64,000 nt of DNA, taken from Limnohabitans sp. 63ED37-2 (lineage in GTDB: Bacteria > Pseudomonadota > Gammaproteobacteria > Burkholderiales > Burkholderiaceae_C). This document shows, piece by piece, positions 16,725 through 24,652 of the stretch. A program made the position numbers and the translations under genes. Location of the stretch: the NCBI RefSeq assembly GCF_001412535.1, contig NZ_CP011774.1, positions 2,599,501 through 2,663,500 of the forward strand, written 5' to 3'. The notes under the pieces were generated by a model that saw only the letters and a list, made by a program, of their open reading frames with translations, searched no databases and was not told the DNA's origin. Position 1 is the first letter of the stretch; each line of letters begins with the position of its first letter.

Positions 16725-17435
16725 TCACATGCCCAAATAGGCTTGTCTCAGCGTGTCACTGGCCAGCAAGTCGGCGGGTGTGCCAGAAAAACGGATCTGG
16801 CCGTTTTCCATCACATAAGCACGGTCGGCGATGTCCAGCGACTGGCCCACGTTTTGCTCCACCAACAAGATGGCCAAGCCGCTGCTGCGCAGCTGCGAGA
16901 TCAAGCCAAACATCTCTTCCACCAACAGTGGCGACAAACCCAGCGAGGGCTCGTCCAGAATCAGCAAACGCGGCTCGGCCATCAGGCCCCGGCCAATGGC
17001 CAGCATCTGTTGCTCGCCACCGCTCAAAGTGCCCGCCAACTGGGCCACACGCTCTTTCAGACGCGGAAATGTTTCGTAGACCTTGTCCAGGTTTTGCTGC
17101 TTGCGCTCACGGCCTCGGGTGAAGGCGCCCAGCTCCAGGTTCTCGTGGACGCTCAGGTTGGGAAAAACCTTGCGGCCTTCGGGCACCTGAATCAAGCCCT
17201 GCATGACCACCTGGCGCGAGTGCAGGCCCGTGATGTCCTGTCCGTCAAACCCCACTTGCCCCCCACGCGTGGCCACCAAGCCGCTGAGCGTGAGGTTGAG
17301 CGTGGTTTTGCCCGCGCCGTTGCTGCCGAGCAGCGCCACCAACTCACCGGGCATGACCTGCAGGTCCACCCCCCTCAAGACCTCGACCACGCCGTAGCCG
17401 GATTTCAGGCCTTGCACATTCAACAAAGTGTTCAT
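16725..17435 (-). CDS. livF: Branched-chain amino acid-type ABC transporter ATPase LivF
   Basis: A 236-residue ABC ATPase with Walker A GSNGAGKTT, signature LSGGEQQ and Walker B LLILDEPSLGLSP; the C-terminal LLVEQNVGQSLDIADRAYVMENG is typical of LivF. It energises uptake through LivH/LivM on the cytoplasmic face. The ATG at 17435 overlaps the livG stop by 4 bp; the longer open frame upstream has no homology. The gene symbol reflects family membership; the substrate need not be a branched-chain amino acid in this catabolic context. Confidence 0.92.
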   Translation of the reverse strand: MNTLLNVQGLKSGYGVVEVLRGVDLQVMPGELVALLGSNGAGKTTLNLTLSGLVATRGGQVGFDGQDITGLHSRQVVMQGLIQVPEGRKVFPNLSVHENLELGAFTRGRERKQQNLDKVYETFPRLKERVAQLAGTLSGGEQQMLAIGRGLMAEPRLLILDEPSLGLSPLLVEEMFGLISQLRSSGLAILLVEQNVGQSLDIADRAYVMENGQIRFSGTPADLLASDTLRQAYLGM

Positions 17436-18208
17436 GCCTGTGCCTCCTGAGCTGTTTGGGCTTGGGCAACGTTCTTTTGCAAACGCTCGGCCGTGCCGTG
17501 GCCCAGATAGGCCTCCACCACGGCTTTGTTGTTGGTCACTTCGGAGGGTGTGCCTTGGGCAATCAGCTGCCCCTGTGCCAGCACCCACACTTCTTGCGCC
17601 AGGCTCATCACCGCTTGCATGACGTGTTCGATCATCAGCACCGTCACGCCGCTTTGGGCAATGCCTTGCACCACCGGAATCATCTCTGCAATTTCTTGCG
17701 GGTTCAGGCCTGCCAGCACTTCGTCCAGCAGCAGCAAACGCGGGCGTGTGGCCAGTGCACGGGCCAGCTCCAGTCGTTTGCGCCCCGCCACCGTCAGGTC
17801 GCTGGCCAGCTTGTCCAGCTGTGGGCTCAGGCCTACTTGTTGGGCCACCGATTCGGCAAATTCAAGGGCCTGAGCACGGCGCGGCAAATGCAAGTGCGCC
17901 CCTACCGCGATGTTTTCGCGCACCGTTTGTGCCGCAAAGGGCTGCACGATCTGGAAGGTGCGTGTCAGGCCCATGCGGGCGTTCAAGTGTGGGGGCTGGC
18001 CGGTGATGTCTTGGCCTGCAAACACCACACGGCCCGTGTCCGGTGTCAAAAAGCCCGACATGAGTGCGAACAAAGTCGTCTTGCCCGCACCGTTGGGGCC
18101 AATCAAGGCGCTCAAGCGCCCTTCGGTGACCGACAGGCTCACGTTTTGCACGGCTTTCAAGCCGCCAAAGGACTTGCCCACGCCCTCGATCTGCAGCAGC
18201 GTGCTCAT
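17432..18208 (-). CDS. livG: Branched-chain amino acid-type ABC transporter ATPase LivG
   Basis: A 258-residue ABC ATPase with Walker A GPNGAGKTT and Walker B LLLLDEVLAGLNPQE. The signature region reads LTVAGRKRLELARAL instead of a canonical LSGGQ, a variant seen in one branch of LivG proteins. The C-terminus has an alanine/glutamine-rich tail (about 20 residues). The gene overlaps livM upstream and livF downstream by 4 bp each, so the three are tightly coupled. The start at 18208 is set by homology at MSTLLQIEGVGKSFGG. Confidence 0.92.
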   Translation of the reverse strand: MSTLLQIEGVGKSFGGLKAVQNVSLSVTEGRLSALIGPNGAGKTTLFALMSGFLTPDTGRVVFAGQDITGQPPHLNARMGLTRTFQIVQPFAAQTVRENIAVGAHLHLPRRAQALEFAESVAQQVGLSPQLDKLASDLTVAGRKRLELARALATRPRLLLLDEVLAGLNPQEIAEMIPVVQGIAQSGVTVLMIEHVMQAVMSLAQEVWVLAQGQLIAQGTPSEVTNNKAVVEAYLGHGTAERLQKNVAQAQTAQEAQA

Positions 18209-19182
18209 GATTTGTCTCCATCCGACTTGCTGCCGCGCAACCACTGCAGCGGTCTGGTGGTGCCCAGGCCCGCAATGCCGCGTGGCAAGAACATCACGAT
18301 CACGATCAGCACCACGCCATAAATGACCATGTTGATGCCGGGCAGCTGCCCGAACAAATTGCGTGTGAGGTCGGCCAGGATGTGCAGACTCACCGCACCC
18401 AAGAGCGGGCCCCACAGCGTGCCCATGCCGCCCACAATCGCACCCACCAAGGCCTCGACCGAGGTGTGCGCCCCGAAAGCGATGCCCGGGTCGATGTACT
18501 GGAACACCTGCACATAAAACGCGCCAGCAGCGCCCATCAGGCCGCCCGACAAAATGGTGGCGATCAACTTGACACTGAAGGGGTTCACACCAATGGCGCG
18601 GGCCGCGTCTTCGTTGTCGCGCACCGCCTGAAGGTAAGCGCCAAAGCGGGAGTGGCGCAGCCAAGCGGTGATGCACAGCGCCAGTGTGACCAAGCCCAGC
18701 ATGAGCCAGATGAACCCGGCGCGGCTGCCAAATTGCATGTTGGCGGCTGATTCCTTGAGCGGCAGCATCAGGCCCACACCGGCACCGGTGAAAGGCACCG
18801 AGGTGGCCAAAATGCGGAACACCTCGGCAAAAGCCAGCGTGACCAGCGCGAAGTAAGAACCCTTGAGGCCATAGCGGAATGAGGCCGCACCCACAAACGC
18901 CCCCACACCCGCCGCAAACACCATGGCCAGCGGCAAAGCCACCCAGGGGCTCAGTCCCCACTGCATTTGTGCGATGGCCTGAACGTAAGCGCCCGTGCCA
19001 AAAAACAGGGCATGGCCAAAAGAAAACTGTCCACCAAAACCACCCAGCACGTTCCACGCCTGCGACAACAGACACGCGTACAAAGACGTCATGACGAAGT
19101 TGAGCATCACGCCCGAATCGGTGAACAAGGGCACCGCCCCCACCAGCACCACAAACAGCGCGATGTTGCGAAAGTCTTTCAT
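18205..19182 (-). CDS. livM: Branched-chain amino acid-type ABC transporter permease LivM
   Basis: A 325-residue inner-membrane permease with 9-10 hydrophobic segments. The family core FGGQFSFGHALFFGTGAYV lies near residue 50, and the cytoplasmic coupling segment HSRFGAYLQAVRDNEDAARAIGVN lies near residue 175. It pairs with LivH. ATGA overlaps join it to livH upstream and livG downstream. Confidence 0.92.
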   Translation of the reverse strand: MKDFRNIALFVVLVGAVPLFTDSGVMLNFVMTSLYACLLSQAWNVLGGFGGQFSFGHALFFGTGAYVQAIAQMQWGLSPWVALPLAMVFAAGVGAFVGAASFRYGLKGSYFALVTLAFAEVFRILATSVPFTGAGVGLMLPLKESAANMQFGSRAGFIWLMLGLVTLALCITAWLRHSRFGAYLQAVRDNEDAARAIGVNPFSVKLIATILSGGLMGAAGAFYVQVFQYIDPGIAFGAHTSVEALVGAIVGGMGTLWGPLLGAVSLHILADLTRNLFGQLPGINMVIYGVVLIVIVMFLPRGIAGLGTTRPLQWLRGSKSDGDKS

Positions 19183-20051
19183 GCCTTCGCTCCAAAAAAT
19201 CCTTGCGGCCTGAGCAAAAGCACCGCAATGAAAATCACAAAAATACCCACTTGGCCCAACGACTCACCCAGCAGCAAACCACCCAGCGACTCGACCACAC
19301 CAATAAGCAAACCACCGAGCAAAGCCCCAGCAAAACTGCCCATGCCGCCCAGCACCACGATGGTGAAGGCCACCAGCACAAAGCCATTGCCCACCTGCGG
19401 GTTCACGTAATAAGCCGGCATCAAAAAGCAGGCCGCAGCGCCCAGACTGGCCAGGCCCAAACCAAAACACATGGCGTAAACATGGTCCACATCGATGCCC
19501 ATCAAACGTGCGCCTTGCTTTTCTTTGGAGACAGCGCGGATGGCGCGGCCCAAATCGGTTTTCTGCACAATCAGCAAGAGCACAGCAGACACGACCAATG
19601 CGCCAGCAAAGGACACCAGTTTGGGCAGTGCGATGAAGGCCGGGCCGATCTGGACCGTGGTCAAGGTGTAGGCCGTTTCAATGGTGCGGGTGTCGGATTT
19701 GAAAAACAACAACGCCAGGTTTTCGAGCACGATCGATAGGCCTAGCGTGACCAACAAAATGTTTTCGTCCTTGCCGTGGCTGGCGCGGTTGATGACCCCG
19801 CGCTGCAGTGCATAACCCAGCACAAACATGGCCGGCACCATGATGGGCAGGGCCATGTAGGGATCGACCCCGAAGTGTTGCTTCAGCATGTACACGCCAT
19901 ACAGCGCCACCATCAATGACGCGCCGTGCGCGAAATTGATGATGTGCAGCACGCCATAAATGAGCGTGAGGCCCAGTGCGATCAGCGCGTACACGGCACC
20001 GGTGGTGATGCCGTTGAGCACCGAAGGAAACAGGATGTTGAAGTCCAGCAT
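19179..20051 (-). CDS. livH: Branched-chain amino acid-type ABC transporter permease LivH
   Basis: A 290-residue inner-membrane permease. It has GITTGAVYALIALGLTLIYG and INFAHGASLMVALYG near the N-terminus, the coupling segment GRAIRAVSKEKQGARLMGID near residue 190, and GGMGSFAGALLGGLLIG in the last third, all LivH hallmarks. It starts 24 bp after the receptor gene and overlaps livM by 4 bp. Confidence 0.92.
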   Translation of the reverse strand: MLDFNILFPSVLNGITTGAVYALIALGLTLIYGVLHIINFAHGASLMVALYGVYMLKQHFGVDPYMALPIMVPAMFVLGYALQRGVINRASHGKDENILLVTLGLSIVLENLALLFFKSDTRTIETAYTLTTVQIGPAFIALPKLVSFAGALVVSAVLLLIVQKTDLGRAIRAVSKEKQGARLMGIDVDHVYAMCFGLGLASLGAAACFLMPAYYVNPQVGNGFVLVAFTIVVLGGMGSFAGALLGGLLIGVVESLGGLLLGESLGQVGIFVIFIAVLLLRPQGFFGAKA

Positions 20052-20075
20052 CGGGGTCTTTCAGGTCAGCGCAAA

Positions 20076-21278
20076 TCAGCCTTTGAGCGGGAAAATCGGC
20101 TCAATCTCGCGGTAGTCGCGCGGCACGATCACCTTGATGTCGCCCTTGTGGACCTGGGTCATCAAAGGCTGTGCGCCCATGTTCTGACCGTTGACAAAAT
20201 TGGTCGGGCCGTAAGGCATGATGTGATTGGCGAACTTGCTCGAAGCCAGCGCGTCGATGATGGCGGCGCGATCGGGCGACTTGGCGCGTTCAATGGCATC
20301 GGCCAGCAGCATCATGGCGGTGTAGGTCATGAACACTTCGTAGCTGAAGAACTGACCTTGTGCTTCCACACGCTTGCGCAACTCGGCCGAACGCTTGTCC
20401 TTGGGGTTGAACCAATGGTTGCAGTCGATGATGCCGTTGGCCGCTTCTGGAAACTCTTTGACGAACTTGTAGCTCGACGCCGCACCACCCAGCACCGAGT
20501 AAATGGCCTTGGGCGTGATTTTTTGCTGCTGCAAGGTACGCACCAGCAAGGCGTACTCGTTGTAGTAATTGGCCGGGATCAGGATGTCGGGGTTGACCTG
20601 CTTGATGCGCAGCGCAATGTTGTTGAAGTCACGCGTGGGGTTGGCGTGCTTGATGATTTCTTTGACTTCATAGCCGTAACCGGGCAGCTCTTTGGCCAAC
20701 AAGTTGGCGGTGCCTGTACCGAACAAGGACTCTTCGTGCACGATCATCACGGTGCGGGCGGGCTTGCCTGCGGCGGTGTTCAAAACGTGCAGGCTGGACA
20801 CGGCGACTTCGGCGCACTTCTTGTAACCGGGACCGAAGCGGAAAGTGTTTTTCAAGCCGCGCTCGACGATCTGGTCGGCTACGCCGACGTCCACCACATG
20901 GGGCAGGTTGTACTTGGCCGCTGCTTGTGTGGTGGCCAGGCAAATGGCCGATGCGAAGGCGCCGACCACGGCGCTCACGCCAGCCTCATTCATCTTCTCG
21001 ATCTCGGCCGTGCCCGCTTGGGGGCTGGACTGCGCGTCGCCCAACATGGCTTCGATCTTGGCGCCGCCCAGCGACTTGATGCCACCAGCTTTGTTGATGT
21101 CTTCAATCGCCATCAAGGCGCCCATGCGGCACTGCTGGCCCGAGTAGGCCAAGGCCCCGGTGACAGGGTGCAAGACACCCACTTTGACGGGCTTGGGCTG
21201 TGCCCCGCCCACCAGTGGAAACGCGAGCGCCGAGGCCGCAGCAGCGGACTGGCCCATGAAAGTGCGACGAGAGGTCAT
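20076..21278 (-). CDS. ABC transporter periplasmic substrate-binding protein (LivK/AmiC-like)
   Basis: A 400-residue type I periplasmic binding protein. The N-terminus SRRTFMGQSAAAASALAF looks like a twin-arginine (Tat) signal, unusual but not rare for this family. The mature part starts VKVGVLHPVTGALAYSGQQ and continues with AVVGAFASAICLATTQAA. It is the receptor of the LivHMGF importer encoded immediately downstream. The ATG at 21278 is chosen because the signal motif follows it; an upstream in-frame start at 21335 would overlap the regulator gene. It begins 20 bp after the GntR gene stop. Confidence 0.9.
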   Translation of the reverse strand: MTSRRTFMGQSAAAASALAFPLVGGAQPKPVKVGVLHPVTGALAYSGQQCRMGALMAIEDINKAGGIKSLGGAKIEAMLGDAQSSPQAGTAEIEKMNEAGVSAVVGAFASAICLATTQAAAKYNLPHVVDVGVADQIVERGLKNTFRFGPGYKKCAEVAVSSLHVLNTAAGKPARTVMIVHEESLFGTGTANLLAKELPGYGYEVKEIIKHANPTRDFNNIALRIKQVNPDILIPANYYNEYALLVRTLQQQKITPKAIYSVLGGAASSYKFVKEFPEAANGIIDCNHWFNPKDKRSAELRKRVEAQGQFFSYEVFMTYTAMMLLADAIERAKSPDRAAIIDALASSKFANHIMPYGPTNFVNGQNMGAQPLMTQVHKGDIKVIVPRDYREIEPIFPLKG

Positions 21279-21298
21279 GAGAACATCCTTTAAGTAGG

Positions 21299-22102
21299 TC
21301 AATGAAAGTTGGCGGACAGCTCTTGGCTTACCCACACCTTGGCGTCAATACTGCCAACGCGGGATAACTGCATCTGGTATTCGTACCGGTCCGGTCGGTA
21401 CAAGCCATGCAGCCATTGGACGGGACGGTCGTCCTCGTCATAAATCAAACGCCGCACCGCCAGCAAGGCCGATCCGACAGAAACATCCAAATGCTGGGCC
21501 ATGCCCACATCGGCCAGACGGGCCGAAATGGTTTGCTCAGCCCGGCCCACTTTGACGCCGGACTCTTCGAGCAGCACCAAAATGGGTTTTTGCGCCAACT
21601 CGCGCTTGCCAAAGCCTGACGAAATCGAGTCAGGCACCCAGGTGGTGATGTGCGACAGGGGGCCTTCGGGCGTGCTGCGCACGCGCTCGGCTTTTTGCAC
21701 CAGTTCGGTGCTTCGCAACTTGAGGGCGGCGGCCACGTCCACCGGGGCCCGCAGGCGCTCCACGCTGAGCACCTTGACCTTGGTGCGCATGCCCATGGTG
21801 ACCAGGTTCTCGAGCAAACCCGTCAGGCGGGCCTGCTGGCCCGTGGCCATGGTCGAGGCCTGCATCTGCACCTCTTGCGCACGCGCCGCAATGGGCCGTG
21901 TGCCGCGCCCGGGCTCGCGCTGAATCAGGCCCTCTTCGGCCAATTGAGACAAGGCCCTACGCACCGTGACACGCGCCACACCAAACTGCCCCATCAAGGC
22001 CAACTCGCCCGGCAAACCATCGTCAAAACGGCCTTCGCGCAATTGCTCACGCAGCACCAGATAAATCTGGTGGTACTTGGGCAAAGGCAGATGGGCATCC
22101 AT
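21299..22102 (-). CDS. GntR-family regulator, HutC subfamily (UTRA ligand domain)
   Basis: A 267-residue regulator. Residues 1-75 form the GntR winged helix (KYHQIYLVLREQLREG, GELALMGQFGVARVTVRRALSQLAEEGLI); residues 100-260 match the UTRA effector domain with SHITTWVPDSISSGF and LLAVRRLIYDEDDRPVQWL. It is the first gene of the minus-strand array, 20 bp before the receptor gene, so it probably controls both itself and the transport/catabolic genes in response to the pathway substrate. The ATG at 22102 is preferred; the alternative at 22138 would place its start within the likely operator. Confidence 0.9.
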   Translation of the reverse strand: MDAHLPLPKYHQIYLVLREQLREGRFDDGLPGELALMGQFGVARVTVRRALSQLAEEGLIQREPGRGTRPIAARAQEVQMQASTMATGQQARLTGLLENLVTMGMRTKVKVLSVERLRAPVDVAAALKLRSTELVQKAERVRSTPEGPLSHITTWVPDSISSGFGKRELAQKPILVLLEESGVKVGRAEQTISARLADVGMAQHLDVSVGSALLAVRRLIYDEDDRPVQWLHGLYRPDRYEYQMQLSRVGSIDAKVWVSQELSANFH

Positions 22103-22127
22103 GAGGGCGATCGTGGAACAGTCCCAT

Positions 22128-22145
22128 TGTCCTGTCAATAGGACA
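22128..22145. promoter_or_regulatory. Candidate GntR operator (18-bp palindrome)
   Basis: The sequence tgtcctgtcaataggaca is a perfect 6-bp inverted repeat with a 6-bp spacer, 26 bp upstream of the regulator start at 22102. A short TATGCATA palindrome lies nearby (22155-22162). Position and symmetry suggest autoregulation of the array; binding is inferred, not shown. Confidence 0.5.
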
Positions 22146-22222
22146 TTCAGGTCTTATGCATAGAACATTTCATCAGGGATTTCCCTTGGTAGTGAGCAAT
22201 TCTTGCTGGGAATCGCGCGATC

Positions 22223-22269
22223 GCAGATTCTTCACGTCACTGCGAGGAGCGCAGCGACGCGACAGTCTG
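22223..22269. repeat. Dispersed palindromic repeat (TGCGAGGAGCGCAGCGACGC type)
   Basis: The stretch around cactgcgaggagcgcagcga in the 169-bp gap between the acyl-CoA synthetase and the GntR gene resembles a short, widely dispersed bacterial intergenic repeat whose core is TGCGAGGAGCGAAGCGACG. The flanks cgcagattcttc and gcgacagtctg fit the ends of that type. It lies just downstream of the acyl-CoA synthetase stop. Confidence 0.55.
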
Positions 22270-22271
22270 TG

Positions 22272-23843
22272 TCAGGCGTAGCGCACCCGCAAATCCCGCT
22301 TGAGCAGTTTGCCGCTCGGGTTCTTGGGCAGGGTGTCGGTGAACACCACGCGCTTGGGACACTTGAACCCCGCCATGTGCTGGGCGCAGTGCGCCACCAC
22401 CGCCGCCTCGTCCAGCGTTTGCCCGGCCTTGACTACGATCACCGCTGTCACAGCCTCCACCCATTTCGGATCAGGCAAGCCAATCACCGCCACTTCGCTG
22501 ACCTGTGGCAGGCGGTAGATCATTTCTTCCACTTCGCGGCTGGCCACGTTTTCGCCACCGGACTTAATCATGTCCTTTTTGCGGTCCACCACGGTGATGT
22601 AACCCTCGTCGTCGATCAGCCCCAAGTCCCCGCTGTGGAACCAGTCGCCCTCAAATGAAGCCCGGGTGCGCTCGTCGTCATGAAAGTAGCCCAGCATCAA
22701 ATGCGGCGAGCGGTGCACGATCTCACCCACCTCGCCCACAGCGACGTCCTGCATGGCGTCGTTCACCACGCGGGTTTCGACATTGCGCACCGCCTTTCCG
22801 CATGAACCCAGTTTGCGCAGCTGATCCTCCGGGCCGAGCAGGGTGGCCAAGGGCGCGATTTCGGTTTGGCCGTACAGGTTCCACAGCCGCACTTGAGGCA
22901 GGCGGGCGGCCAACTCTTTGAGCACCTCCACCGGCATGATGGACGCGCCGTAGTAACCCTTGGCCAGCCTGGCGAGTTTGCCCGCATCCATGAGCGGCGA
23001 GCGCAGCAGCGCAATCCACACCGTGGGCGGTGCAAAGAAGCTGGTGATGCCAAACTTTTCGAGCATGGGCAGCAGGTTGTCAGGTGTAGGCTTGGACGTG
23101 ATCACGTTGGTGCTGCCCATGTAAATGGCCGGACCAAAAAACACGTCAAGCTGGGCGCAGTGGTACAGCGGTAGCGCATGCAAAGCCACATCCTGCTCAG
23201 CAATCTCAGCGTCGATCACACAACTGACGTATTGCCACATCACCGCGTCGTGCGTGAGCTGCGCACCTTTGGGGGATGACTCGGTGCCGCTGGTGTAGAC
23301 GATCTGCGCCACGTCGTAGCTGCCCAATGGCACATCGGGCAAAACATCGGTGCAAGCCGCCAGCACATCAAAGTTGTGCATGCCCGCCACGGGCTGGCTC
23401 GGGTCTTCGGAAGGCAGCCAGATGAACTGCCCAACTTTGGTATCGAGTTGGGATGCAGCCTGCGCCAACTCGGCCAGGCCACTGTCGGTGGCCAAGGTTT
23501 GGGCACCCGCGTGGCGCAAGATGTAAGCCACCTCTTCGGCTTTGAGCATGAAGTTGATCGGCACCATGACCGCGCCACGACGTGCCAGCGCAAAGCGCAG
23601 CGCGGCAAAGCCATGCGAGTTGCGTGCCAGCACCGCCACCTTGTCGCCCTCTGCCACGCCGATGCGGGCCAAGCCTGCCGCCAGGCGGGTGACCAGGGCG
23701 TCGAACTCGGCATAGGTCCAGGTGGTGGCCCCGCACACGATGCCGGTCTTGGTGGGCAAACGGATTGCCGTGCGGCGAAGGGCATCGGCAATGGTCTGAC
23801 GGCGAACGGCGGGATGAATGGTGGTGGTCATGGTGGCGGTCAT
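22272..23843 (-). CDS. AMP-dependent acyl-CoA synthetase
   Basis: A 523-residue adenylate-forming ligase that activates a carboxylic acid to its acyl-CoA through an acyl-AMP. It has the P-loop YTSGTESSPKGAQLTH, NLYGQTEIAPLATLLG, WFHSGDLGLIDDEGYITVVDRKKDMIKSGGENV and the C-terminal catalytic-lysine segment LPKNPSGKLLKRDL. An ATG 12 bases further in is an alternative start. It lies upstream of the GntR gene on the same strand and is divergent from the DUF2889 gene with only 21 bp between the outer starts. It may activate a product (for example a short-chain acid) of the downstream pathway, but this is inference. Confidence 0.88.
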   Translation of the reverse strand: MTATMTTTIHPAVRRQTIADALRRTAIRLPTKTGIVCGATTWTYAEFDALVTRLAAGLARIGVAEGDKVAVLARNSHGFAALRFALARRGAVMVPINFMLKAEEVAYILRHAGAQTLATDSGLAELAQAASQLDTKVGQFIWLPSEDPSQPVAGMHNFDVLAACTDVLPDVPLGSYDVAQIVYTSGTESSPKGAQLTHDAVMWQYVSCVIDAEIAEQDVALHALPLYHCAQLDVFFGPAIYMGSTNVITSKPTPDNLLPMLEKFGITSFFAPPTVWIALLRSPLMDAGKLARLAKGYYGASIMPVEVLKELAARLPQVRLWNLYGQTEIAPLATLLGPEDQLRKLGSCGKAVRNVETRVVNDAMQDVAVGEVGEIVHRSPHLMLGYFHDDERTRASFEGDWFHSGDLGLIDDEGYITVVDRKKDMIKSGGENVASREVEEMIYRLPQVSEVAVIGLPDPKWVEAVTAVIVVKAGQTLDEAAVVAHCAQHMAGFKCPKRVVFTDTLPKNPSGKLLKRDLRVRYA

Positions 23844-23864
23844 CGTGAAAGCTCCTACATCGAT

Positions 23865-24488
23865 ATGATCGGAAGATTGAACACCAGCACCACGAGAATT
23901 CCATTGGCACTTCCACCACCCTCCCCCCGAAAACTGTCACATACGCGCACCGTGGTGTACCAAGGCTTTGACCGCGAAGACGGCCTGTGGGACATCGAAG
24001 CCCAGCTGACCGACGTCAAAACCTTTGATTTTGAAGTATCCAACGAACGGCCATTTCCCGCCAACGAGCCGATCCACAACCTGAAAATCCGCGTCACCCT
24101 CGACAACAAAATGGTGATCCAGGACATCGCCACGTCGATGGACGACATCCCGCACCCCGAATGTGTTGGTGCGCCACACGGCATGCACAAGCTCATCGGC
24201 TGCACCATGGGCCCGGGCTGGCGCAAGGTCATCAACCAACACGTGGGTGGCACCGAGGGTTGCACCCACCTGCGCGAAATGCTGTTCAACATGGCCACCG
24301 CCGCCTACCAGACCCTGCCCGCAGGCCAATGGCAGCGCCGCGAATTGGCCGGGCAGCCCCACCCCGAGATGACCCAGGCGCCCTACTTCCTGGGCCAATG
24401 CCACAGCTGGGCCTATGACAGCCCGACAGTGCAAAGGGCGTATCCGATGTTTTTCAAGCCGAAGGCGACTGAGACGCCGGGGAACTGA
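23865..24488 (+). CDS. DUF2889 domain protein
   Basis: A 207-residue protein of the DUF2889 family, function unknown. The conserved part begins at LPPPSPRKLSHTRTVVYQGF and includes REDGLWDIEAQLTDVKTFDF, a histidine-rich CVGAPHGMHKLIGCTMGPGW, GGTEGCTHLREML and a C-terminal FLGQCHSWAYDS. The ATG at 23865 is one possible start; a TTG at 23904 would begin directly at the conserved region and leave more room for a divergent promoter. Members often sit next to acyl-CoA or aromatic catabolism genes, as here beside the acyl-CoA synthetase. Confidence 0.8.
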   Translation: MIGRLNTSTTRIPLALPPPSPRKLSHTRTVVYQGFDREDGLWDIEAQLTDVKTFDFEVSNERPFPANEPIHNLKIRVTLDNKMVIQDIATSMDDIPHPECVGAPHGMHKLIGCTMGPGWRKVINQHVGGTEGCTHLREMLFNMATAAYQTLPAGQWQRRELAGQPHPEMTQAPYFLGQCHSWAYDSPTVQRAYPMFFKPKATETPGN

Positions 24489-24565
24489 GCAGTTTCTCGC
24501 CTGCGATAATACTTGTCACCTCAGCGCCCCAAGCGCTTCCACCCAACAGCCTCTGGATCTACACC

Positions 24566-24652
24566 ATGAACCGCTGCACTCGTGCCCCTCGCGGGCGTGC
24601 TTTGCTTTGCCTTGACTTCATCACCTCCCTTGAATCCGTGGAGGCCGCATGA
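24566..24652 (+). CDS. 28-codon upstream ORF overlapping the miaB start
   Basis: A short ORF starts at ATG 24566, begins MNRCTRAPRGR and ends with EAA-stop; its TGA at 24650-24652 overlaps the miaB ATG (24649) as ATGA. The peptide has two Cys and four Arg in its first half. The arrangement would let translation of the short ORF couple to miaB. It may be a leader peptide or chance; no family is recognised. A possible -10 (GATAAT) lies near 24507-24512. Confidence 0.4.
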   Translation: MNRCTRAPRGRALLCLDFITSLESVEAA

